From JBGAHD01 sp044226395 (lineage in GTDB: Bacteria > Pseudomonadota > Gammaproteobacteria > Xanthomonadales > Ahniellaceae), in the NCBI GenBank assembly GCA_044226395.1, contig JBGAHD010000002.1, positions 806,001 to 870,000 of the forward strand: a stretch of 64,000 bases of DNA, read 5' to 3'. Shown in pieces: positions 51,746 to 58,986 of the stretch. Each line of letters opens with the position of its first letter. Within the stretch, counting starts at the first letter, position 1. The notes under the pieces were generated by a model. It was not told where the DNA came from, searched no databases, and saw only the letters and a program-made list of their open reading frames with translations. The translations under genes were made by a program, and so were the position numbers.

Positions 51746-54262
51746 ATGATCTCGCGTCTCGCTGGCATCGTGGTTTTTCTCGGACTCGTCTTCAGCGGTT
51801 TTAGCGCCTCGATGCCCGCGCGCGCGGGCGACACATCGTCGGATCTCGCGCCGCCATCGCCCGTCACGGCCGAGACCGCGACGCGCGAACTGTCGATCGA
51901 TGAACCGACAACGTCCGACGCCGTCGACGCCGCGCCAACACCCGCGCCTCGCACCGTGCATCTGACCTTGTCGCCCGGTCTGGCCCTGTTCTCGATTCCC
52001 GTGCTCACGCCCTCGCGTGAACTCGCGACCTTGCTGCCCGATTTGCCCAAAGGCGCGCGGGTCTGGACCTGGGACGGGCGCGCGCAAGACTGGCGCGAAG
52101 GACTCGACCAGGAACTACCACTCGGCCAAGGCGCCTTGATCCAAGTGCCGACCCAGACCGTGCTGACCTTCACCGGCGTGCCCGTGCCGTCGTCGCGCAT
52201 TCCGGTCGAACTCCATGACGGTTGGAATCTGATCGGCGTGCCGTCGCTCGAACGGCTCAGTCTCGACACGCAATCGGTCTGGGCTGGCGGTATCGAAAGC
52301 GGCTTCGGTGATGCCATCACGGCCAAGCATCTCGGCGCGCATGCGATGACGCTCGCGAGCGCGGGCTACGTCAACGTCGACACCACCGAGCCACTCGAAT
52401 CCACGGGCGCCTACTGGGTGCGCGCCAGTGGCGCCGACTTGCTGACCTTGCGACCCACGCGGCTGCGCGACGCGGCCAAGGAGTTCGCGATCTGGACCGC
52501 CAAGCAGGCGGGCGCCGCCGGTTTCAGCTACGGCGCCGGGCAATTGATCTCGTTGATCAGTCCCGACCCCAATCAGCCTTTGCTCGACAAGCTCGATGCG
52601 ATCTCGCGTCAGGTCAGCGACGTGCAGCGCACGCAGCAGAAGATCCTCGATCAGTTCAAGCAAACGCAGACGCAGATTCAATTGTCCGAAGCGACGATCC
52701 TGGCCGCGATCGGCGACACGCGAATCAACGACGTCCGCGCCGACGTGCGAGCGCACTTCGACGACGAAAACAGCCAGAACGATTCCTTCATGTATTTCGC
52801 GCTCCAAGCCACGAGCGCGGAAGGTCGGCGTCGGGTCACCGAGGCGAACAAGGTCGACTTCGCGCGACAAGTGCTGACCACGTGGAACTTCGCCAAGCAC
52901 TTCAACGCGGTGCTGGAAGCCGTCGCGCCCTCCGGTGGCGGGCCCGGCGTGCTCGATCACTTCGCCGACAAGATCGTGCTCAGCGGCGCGACCGGCGCCA
53001 CGCTCGAAGATCGCTACACGGCGATGGAGGCCTATTTCAACGGCCTCGTCAGCTTGCAGGTCAAGAACATGACCTTGCTCACCAATGCCTGGAACACGCT
53101 GGCGCAAGTCCCCGGCAGCGGCTATTCCGCCGAATTCGCGGACAAGTGGCGCGCGATGACCTACACCCAGGCGCTGGCAACCATGGCCACGCGCTTTCGC
53201 GATGCCTCGGAGCGCGTCATGGCCGGTAGCCTGCGCGTGTCGACGGGCCTTTACGACGCGCCAGTCAGCGTGCCGCCGGAGGTCGCCAACCTCATCGTCC
53301 CGCGCGTCGACTTCGGCGTGATGCTGCTCGCCAACGAAGGCCCAGGCGTGCGCGTTCGTGTATTCGCGGGCACCCACCTCAACGAGCCCAATCTCTACAC
53401 CCTCGTCGACGAGCAAGGCCGCGCGATCTTGCGCCTGCCGTCCGCCGACAGCGGGCTGTGGCGAACCTTGTCCGGCGCGCCCAACCAAGCCTATGACGCC
53501 TGGCGCGTGCGCAACAACCCAGCGAAGTTCGATTCGCGCACGGCGGTGTGGGAGTTCTATCGCAGCAACGACTGGATCATGTATCGCACCGTTTTGCCGT
53601 CGCTCGGCCCCAACACCTATCGCGCGCGAATGATCGACGATTGGAAAGTCACCGACGACGACGACACGCCGGGCCTTTACGGCCTGCGCGAATTCCGAGT
53701 CGCGGTCGTCGACGAGCGCAATCAGCCCGCGAGCGACGGCAAGCTGTTCGGTTCGCTTGTGCTGGCCAAGCGCGCCGCCGCGCGAACGGCACTGCGCCTT
53801 TACAACGATGGCGCTTCGTCGTACTGGGACTACTGTCGTCCCGCCGGCGCCGCGCGGCCCGGCAAGGAACACGACTACTTCAGCGTCGGCGGCAATTGCT
53901 ACGGCGGTGGCTGGGCCGGCTTTCAGCGCTTCGTGACGTTCTACTTCGCGGGTCCGGGGACTTCCGCCAAGAGCCAATGGCAGATGGCTTTCCGCACGCA
54001 GATGGCCCGCTGCAACCTCAACGACGACCGCTGCCAGGGCGGCTACTCGCTGGGTCAACTCGAACTGATCGACAACGGTGCGAAGGCCTCGAAGCTGATG
54101 CGCTTCAGCGATGCCAATGAGTCGGTCAGCAATGAGATCACGTGGGACAAGACCCACACCTACCAACTCCAACTGCGTCTGGTGCACACGAGCACGTCGA
54201 ATGGCGTGGCGACGCAGCTGTGGCGAAAAGGCTTGGTGATCGACTTCAACGCGCCGCCTTGA
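51746..54262 (+). CDS. large secreted protein with helical, possibly pore-forming region
   Basis: An 838-residue protein I cannot name. Signal peptide LAGIVVFLGLVFSGFSASMPARA-type at residues 5-27; a Thr/Pro/Asp-rich linker to about 68; a beta-rich module (about 69-230) with GLALFSIPVL and the pair of phrases GQGALIQVP, GWNLIGVPSL; a glycine-containing amphipathic stretch (AGAAGFSYGAGQLISLIS, about 255-272); a coiled coil (LDKLDAISRQVSDVQRTQQK onward, about 280-330); a long helical block to about 500 (YFNGLVSLQVKNMTLLTNAW); then a beta-rich C-terminal half with four cysteines (about 693-755; SVGGNCYGGGWAGFQRF). The helical core recalls alpha-pore-forming toxins, and the end a lectin-like module. 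Both are inferences. Confidence 0.6.
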   Translation: MISRLAGIVVFLGLVFSGFSASMPARAGDTSSDLAPPSPVTAETATRELSIDEPTTSDAVDAAPTPAPRTVHLTLSPGLALFSIPVLTPSRELATLLPDLPKGARVWTWDGRAQDWREGLDQELPLGQGALIQVPTQTVLTFTGVPVPSSRIPVELHDGWNLIGVPSLERLSLDTQSVWAGGIESGFGDAITAKHLGAHAMTLASAGYVNVDTTEPLESTGAYWVRASGADLLTLRPTRLRDAAKEFAIWTAKQAGAAGFSYGAGQLISLISPDPNQPLLDKLDAISRQVSDVQRTQQKILDQFKQTQTQIQLSEATILAAIGDTRINDVRADVRAHFDDENSQNDSFMYFALQATSAEGRRRVTEANKVDFARQVLTTWNFAKHFNAVLEAVAPSGGGPGVLDHFADKIVLSGATGATLEDRYTAMEAYFNGLVSLQVKNMTLLTNAWNTLAQVPGSGYSAEFADKWRAMTYTQALATMATRFRDASERVMAGSLRVSTGLYDAPVSVPPEVANLIVPRVDFGVMLLANEGPGVRVRVFAGTHLNEPNLYTLVDEQGRAILRLPSADSGLWRTLSGAPNQAYDAWRVRNNPAKFDSRTAVWEFYRSNDWIMYRTVLPSLGPNTYRARMIDDWKVTDDDDTPGLYGLREFRVAVVDERNQPASDGKLFGSLVLAKRAAARTALRLYNDGASSYWDYCRPAGAARPGKEHDYFSVGGNCYGGGWAGFQRFVTFYFAGPGTSAKSQWQMAFRTQMARCNLNDDRCQGGYSLGQLELIDNGAKASKLMRFSDANESVSNEITWDKTHTYQLQLRLVHTSTSNGVATQLWRKGLVIDFNAPP

Positions 54263-54439
54263 ACTCCGTGGCCACGCCCGCTCGACGCGGGCGCGGTCGG
54301 GAATGGCGAGGGGGCCGCATCATCCGCGCGCGCGCGCGAGCGAGAGCACGAGGTTCGATCCGCGCGACGACGCGCGCGTTTGGCGCGCGCCCGCGCCCGG
54401 GGCACACTCGCGTCATCCATCCCCGACGCGCGAGCCGCG

Positions 54440-55351
54440 ATGAAAGCCCTGCAGGATCTCGACATCTTCGTGCGCACGGTCGATAGCGGCTCGCTGTCGG
54501 CCACGGCGCGCGCGCTGGACCTCACACCCGCCGCGGTCAGCGCGGCGGTCAAGCGCCTCGAAGCCGAACTCGGCGCCACGCTCTTCGTGCGCACCACGCG
54601 CAGCCTGCGCCTGACGCCCGAGGGCGAGCGCTTTCTCGCGCGCTGTCGACCCGCGCTCGACACCTTGCGCGAGGGCGTGGCCGAACTCGCCGACGCGCGC
54701 CGCCCGATTCGCGGCACCTTGCGCGTGGCCGCGCCCTCGGACCTGGGCCGCCATCGCCTGCTCGATTGGTTGGAGGCGTTTCGCGCGCGCCACCCGCAGT
54801 TGCGCTACAGCGTGCAGTTGTCCGATCGCTTGAGCGACATCCAGCGTCAGCCGCTCGACCTCGCATTGCGCTATGGCGTGCCGCCCGAGGACGCGCGCTT
54901 CATCGCGTTGCCGCTGGCGCCGCGAAACGCGCGCGTGCTGTGCGCGGCGCCGAGCTATCTCAAGCGCCACGGCGCGCCCACGCATCCGCGGCAATTGCGC
55001 GATCACCACGCGCTGTGCTTCATGACGCGCGACGCGGTGCACGACCGCTGGCAGTTTCAGCGCGGCAAGGAGCGGCTCGAGGTACGCGTGGCCGACGGCG
55101 ATGTCGCCAATGACGGCGAAGTGGTGCGCCGCTGGGCGCTGGCCGGTCGCGGCATCGCCTACAAATCGCGCATCGACGTGGCCGACGATCTGGCCAGCGG
55201 TCGCCTGAAAGCCCTATGCGTGGACTGGCGCACCGAGCCCACGCCGCTGTACCTGATCTGCGCCGACCGCCGCTTGCTGACGCCAGCCGTGGCCGCGCTG
55301 CGCGATTTCCTGGCCGAGCACTGCCAGCGCCTCGCGGCGGCGGCGGATTGA
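54440..55351 (+). CDS. LysR-family transcriptional regulator
   Basis: A 303-residue regulator. The winged helix-turn-helix occupies residues 5-63 (FVRTVDSGSLSATARALDLT, PAAVSAAVKRLEAELGATLF), followed by the effector-binding domain starting at GTLRVAAPSDLGRHRLLDWL. Length is normal. It belongs to the branch in which regulators are often encoded beside oxidoreductases; the nearest one (50355) is two genes away, so the target is unclear. The 177-base gap before it is extremely rich in CG dinucleotide runs, with a 7-base GC hairpin at 54275-54293 after the previous stop. Confidence 0.9.
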   Translation: MKALQDLDIFVRTVDSGSLSATARALDLTPAAVSAAVKRLEAELGATLFVRTTRSLRLTPEGERFLARCRPALDTLREGVAELADARRPIRGTLRVAAPSDLGRHRLLDWLEAFRARHPQLRYSVQLSDRLSDIQRQPLDLALRYGVPPEDARFIALPLAPRNARVLCAAPSYLKRHGAPTHPRQLRDHHALCFMTRDAVHDRWQFQRGKERLEVRVADGDVANDGEVVRRWALAGRGIAYKSRIDVADDLASGRLKALCVDWRTEPTPLYLICADRRLLTPAVAALRDFLAEHCQRLAAAAD

Positions 55352-55473
55352 ACGATGTCGATGTTTCGCCTGCTCAGCCGCCCTGAGTTTCGCGTGTTCG
55401 CGCGACGAATCGGCTGAACTCGCGCGCGCATTCTTGTTACGGTAACCGCCCAGCCAGTCACGAGGGCAGGGTC

Positions 55474-55956
55474 ATGCCAAGCACGCCAGGGAAGGTCGCG
55501 ACACTGCTCAGCGCCGCGCTCACGCTCGGCATGCATTTCGCGCATGTGCTGGAACTGCGGCCCAAGCTCGAATGGTCACGCGAGCTCTATCTGCCCGTGC
55601 AACTGACGCTGTATCGCTGGTTCGGCGTCATCGGCCCCGTGCTGGAAGTGGTGACCTTGATCCTGGTCGCCACGCTCGCCTGGCAATGGCGCGCGCAGGC
55701 CGCGCGACTGCGGCCCTTGCTGGTGAGTCTGACGATGTTGATCGGGGGGCTGCTGCTCTGGGCGATCTTCGTCGCCGCGGCCAATCGCGGCCTCGCGGGC
55801 CTTGTCGCGGGCACGACGCCGGCGGACGATTGGTTGATCCTGCGCGCGCAATGGCAATACGCGCAGGCCTCGATCTTCTGTCTGCACTTGGTCGGCTTTG
55901 GCGCGCTGGCGACCGCGATCGCGCGGCCGATGGTCGATGACGCGCGCGTGCGTTGA
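55474..55956 (+). CDS. small four-helix membrane protein (DUF1772-like)
   Basis: A 160-residue membrane protein with four predicted helices (about 8-22, 50-70, 82-104, 128-150). An early histidine pair in LGMHFAHVLELRPKLEW resembles the DUF1772/anthrone-oxygenase-like pattern. GAGGGCAGGG precedes the ATG. It follows the LysR gene by 122 bases and might be its target. Family call is tentative. Confidence 0.6.
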   Translation: MPSTPGKVATLLSAALTLGMHFAHVLELRPKLEWSRELYLPVQLTLYRWFGVIGPVLEVVTLILVATLAWQWRAQAARLRPLLVSLTMLIGGLLLWAIFVAAANRGLAGLVAGTTPADDWLILRAQWQYAQASIFCLHLVGFGALATAIARPMVDDARVR

Positions 55957-56009
55957 CGCGCGAGGGCGCGTTTGCTCATGCTGAGCAAACCCCGCCATCA
56001 GGATCGTCC

Positions 56010-56687
56010 ATGCGTCGCTTGATCGTTTCGATTGTCTTGGCCCTGGGCGCGTTGTCGCCCGACGTGCGCGCCGGTGAACGCGCGTGCGCCGCCGACCCGG
56101 CGTTGAGTGCCTTCGACGGCCACTACATTTCCGAAGCGCTGCGCGTGGCATTGCGCCACTACGGCGCTTGGTATCCGGCCATGACTCACATCGACGCCGA
56201 CACCAGCGCGTTGACCGTGCGCGACGGTCGCGTGTATCTCAATCGCGCCTGGCACGAGCGCGACGAGGGCGATTTCTGCGTGCGCCAGCAAGACGACGGC
56301 CTCTATGTCGAGTCGCGCGAAGGCGAAACGCTCGCCGGACCGTTTCATCCGATCGCGCGTCTCGACGAATCCGAGGCGCACGCCTATCTCACGCAAATCA
56401 TCAGCGGCTGCTTCGACGGCAGCGATGGCAAGACCTGGTGCTTCACGCGAGAAGGCATTCGCATCGACGGCCAACCCAGCAGCGCCGAGCTGCAGCTCGA
56501 TCTGTCGGAACTGCCCGACTACGGCACCGCCTTGAAGGTCGACGACACGCCGCCGTTTCTGATTCTGCTTCGTCGCGGCGCGCAGTGGTGGGTGTTCAAG
56601 GACGATTGGGCCTCGAGCGAAGGCTATGTGCCCGTCGACACCGACAAGGACAAGCCCGCGGTCGTGTTGACGCCGCGACCTCAGTAG
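56010..56687 (+). CDS. secreted protein of unknown function
   Basis: A 225-residue protein with a signal peptide (LIVSIVLALGALSPDVRA). The mature part is mixed alpha/beta with four cysteines (C29, C93, C136, C146) and aromatic-rich strands (LRRGAQWWVFKDDWASSEGY). I do not recognise the family. It lies between the small membrane protein and a marR gene. The upstream in-frame extension to 55953 has no signal character. Confidence 0.62.
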   Translation: MRRLIVSIVLALGALSPDVRAGERACAADPALSAFDGHYISEALRVALRHYGAWYPAMTHIDADTSALTVRDGRVYLNRAWHERDEGDFCVRQQDDGLYVESREGETLAGPFHPIARLDESEAHAYLTQIISGCFDGSDGKTWCFTREGIRIDGQPSSAELQLDLSELPDYGTALKVDDTPPFLILLRRGAQWWVFKDDWASSEGYVPVDTDKDKPAVVLTPRPQ

Positions 56688-56711
56688 AACCCCGCGGCGA
56701 AATACTTCGGT

Positions 56712-56740
56712 TTGACGAAGCATCAACGCGCGCCTAAGGT
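56712..56740 (+). promoter_or_regulatory. promoter of the marR gene, leaderless layout
   Basis: TTGACG (56712-56717), a 17-base spacer and TAAGGT (56735-56740) form the clearest -35/-10 pair of the window. The first transcribed base would fall on or next to the ATG at 56748. The -35 side also contains the small inverted repeat TTGA-N7-TCAA (56712-56726), a candidate operator for autoregulation. Confidence 0.55.
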
Positions 56741-56747
56741 GCGCGCC

Positions 56748-57272
56748 ATGTCGATCAACACCGCCATTCGCGCCATTCAACTGGCCTATCCGCAGATCTG
56801 GTTCGCGTGCCACGTCGCGCATCGCGCGCGTCAGGCCGATGATCTCAGCGATCGCGAGGCCGGCGTGCTCGCCCACATCGAAGCCGAGCCCGGCGCGCGC
56901 GCCAGCGATCTGGCCCGGCATCTGGGCATTGGGCAACCGACCTTGTCGGCGCAGCTGAAGCGTTTGCACGGCTTGGGCCTGATCGCCATCGGTCGCGGCA
57001 AGGACGCGCGCGAACGCACCATCACCTTGACCGCGCGGGGCCGCGAAGCCGTGGCCGCGCGGTCGCCGCTCGATGCCGCGCGCGTGCAGGCCTTGCTCGA
57101 ACAACTGTCGACCAGCGAACGCCGTCAGGCGGTGAAGGGCTTGAATCTGCTCGCCGATGCCGCGCGTCGCGTCGCGCGCGCCGAGGAAGCCACGCGCACC
57201 AAGCCGACCGCGCGCAAGACCAAATCCACCACCACTCGCCCATCGACCGCCCGCCGGAGCAAGACGCCATGA
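56748..57272 (+). CDS. MarR-family regulator with basic tail
   Basis: A 174-residue regulator. The winged helix-turn-helix is visible as LSDREAGVLAHIEAEPGARA, SDLARHLGIGQPTLSAQLKR and a wing GRGKDARERTITLTARGREA. The last 30 or so residues are an unusual tail of Lys, Arg, Thr and Pro (TKPTARKTKS and similar), like the tails of histone-H1-type proteins. It overlaps the SRPBCC gene by four bases. An operator may lie in the promoter at 56712-56726. Confidence 0.85.
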   Translation: MSINTAIRAIQLAYPQIWFACHVAHRARQADDLSDREAGVLAHIEAEPGARASDLARHLGIGQPTLSAQLKRLHGLGLIAIGRGKDARERTITLTARGREAVAARSPLDAARVQALLEQLSTSERRQAVKGLNLLADAARRVARAEEATRTKPTARKTKSTTTRPSTARRSKTP

Positions 57273-57772
57273 AAATCGCGCTGATCGTGATCGTCACTTT
57301 GATCCTGCTGGTGATCGTGATGCAGTTCTACGGCGCGCGTCTGCCGCGCGAGCACGTGGCCGAAGTCACGCGCCTCGTGCCGCTGCCGCCCGCGCGCGTC
57401 GCGGCCTTGGTGCGTGACGTCGAGGCACAGACCACGTGGCGTCCTTCGGTCAAGCGCATCGAAGTGCTCGAGCGCGCGCCCGCGTTGCGCTATCGCGAAG
57501 TGGGCAAGAACGGCGAAATCACCTTCGTGTTCACCGAAGTCGAAACCGACCGCGCTTTTGAAAGCCGCATCGATGACGAGGCGCTGCCGTTCGGCGGCCG
57601 CTGGTTGTTCAAGCTCGCGGCCGAAGGCGAGGGCACGCGCGTCACGATTCGCGAGGAAGGTTTTATCAAGCCCGCGATCTTTCGCGTGCTGGCCCTGCAC
57701 GTGTTCGGGCACGACAGCACGATGAAGAACTACCTCGCCGAACTCGAAGCCGCCGCGTCGCGCGGCGGCTGA
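57269..57772 (+). CDS. SRPBCC family protein
   Basis: A 167-residue protein with one N-terminal membrane helix (IALIVIVTLILLVIVMQFYG) and an SRPBCC (START/Bet v1-like) lipid- or ligand-binding fold: EVTRLVPLPPARVAALVRDV, TTWRPSVKRIEVLERAPALR, TRVTIREEGFI. Its ATG overlaps the end of the MarR gene, so regulator and ligand-binding protein are coupled. Ligand unknown. It converges on the next gene with 12 bases between stops. Confidence 0.83.
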   Translation: MKIALIVIVTLILLVIVMQFYGARLPREHVAEVTRLVPLPPARVAALVRDVEAQTTWRPSVKRIEVLERAPALRYREVGKNGEITFVFTEVETDRAFESRIDDEALPFGGRWLFKLAAEGEGTRVTIREEGFIKPAIFRVLALHVFGHDSTMKNYLAELEAAASRGG

Positions 57773-57784
57773 GCGCAATAACGC

Positions 57785-58879
57785 CTATTCGAAGCCGTTG
57801 GCGAGCACCACGTCGCCGCCACTGCTCAAGCCACCGGTCAAGGTCAGCGCGCGCGTGTTGTTGGCGCTGTTGCTGTCGGCGGTCGAACTCGAGGCCACGC
57901 CATTGACGGTCACCGAGCCGACGAAGCGATCGGTGATCAGCGCGCAGCGAATCGTGCCGTTGACCGCGAGCGTCGTGGGCAAACTCGACGGCGTGCACGT
58001 CACCGTGGCATTGACGCCGGCGGGAATGCCGGTGAAGCCGCAGTTCGCGCTCTGCGCCGAATTGGGGCCGAGATTGGTGCACACCACTTCGACGCCGGCC
58101 TTGCCCGACGGCGGCGGCGCGGGCACGGCCGGTGGCGCGGCCGACATGTCCGCCACATCGCCACCGCCACTGGCTGGCGACACGAGCAATGGAATGAAGG
58201 GATAGGCCCAAGGATCGACGCCATCGCCCTGGATCGACTGGATCGCGCCATACAGCCGGTTGTTGCTGCTGATGCCATCCATCACGCGATTGCTGACCAC
58301 CGGAATCAAAAACTCATACGCCGCGTACGAGCCCATCGGCCACACGGTCTGTCCTTGTCGCTGCGGATCGCGACGATCGAATTGATACGCCGTGCCCTGA
58401 CCGCCGGGCAATTGCACGATCGGAAAGGGATTGGCCGCCGAGGTCGGCTGCGGGCAGCCGAAGATGCGCAAGCTCGCGCCGAAGGACTGATCGGTGATCA
58501 CCGTGTTGGTGAATTCGATCTGATTGCCCGTGCCATCCATCGCGCGATAGAAGCAGCGCACGGGCGATTGCGAATTCACATACACCGAGGTGCCGGCCGG
58601 CGGCACGAAGTTCACCGCCATCAAGCGACCGGCCGCGGGCGAGGCGATGCCGCTCATATAAATGCTGATGTAGTAGGGCTGGCCGACCACGGGCTGCGGC
58701 GGATTGGGCACATAGGCCTGCGAGACGAAGTAGCCCGTGCCATTGGGCGTGAACCCGGTCACGAAATCCGTGGCCGGCGTGTACACGATCGCGCCGGACC
58801 GATAGTCCGCGCGCGCCGCGTCGACCGCCGTCAGCGCCAGGATCGCGCCCACCAAGCCTTTCACCATTCGCTGTGTCAT
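57785..58879 (-). CDS. secreted DUF11-like protein ending in ANGFE
   Basis: A 364-residue secreted protein. Signal peptide MVKGLVGAILALTAVDAARA, a beta-rich body (TGYFVSQAYVPNPPQPVVGQ) and a C-terminal DUF11-like domain (about 270-350; VEVVCTNLGPNSAQSANCGF, SSTADSNSANNTRALTLTGG). It ends LSSGGDVVLANGFE, the tag also seen in the proteins at 46723 and 58987. Start MTQRMV chosen before the signal peptide; ATG at 58867 is also possible. Divergent from the SpoIID-like gene across 107 bases. Confidence 0.78.
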   Translation of the reverse strand: MTQRMVKGLVGAILALTAVDAARADYRSGAIVYTPATDFVTGFTPNGTGYFVSQAYVPNPPQPVVGQPYYISIYMSGIASPAAGRLMAVNFVPPAGTSVYVNSQSPVRCFYRAMDGTGNQIEFTNTVITDQSFGASLRIFGCPQPTSAANPFPIVQLPGGQGTAYQFDRRDPQRQGQTVWPMGSYAAYEFLIPVVSNRVMDGISSNNRLYGAIQSIQGDGVDPWAYPFIPLLVSPASGGGDVADMSAAPPAVPAPPPSGKAGVEVVCTNLGPNSAQSANCGFTGIPAGVNATVTCTPSSLPTTLAVNGTIRCALITDRFVGSVTVNGVASSSTADSNSANNTRALTLTGGLSSGGDVVLANGFE

Positions 58880-58986
58880 CTTCCGAATCCCCGAAACCTG
58901 CTTTCCACTACGCAGTCTCGGACGCGTTCCCATCGCGACGATGCGCGCGTCTGAACTATGCTGGCGGCAGGGGTAGGGAGACGGGC

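Noticed and set aside
52115..54187. 690-codon open frame on the minus strand
   Set aside because: Antisense to the 838-residue secreted protein, which has a signal peptide, ribosome binding site and coherent secondary structure.
54263..54439. Alternating CG runs as Z-DNA or special element
   Set aside because: GCGCGC runs occur throughout the window in genes and gaps, so they reflect composition and not a local element.
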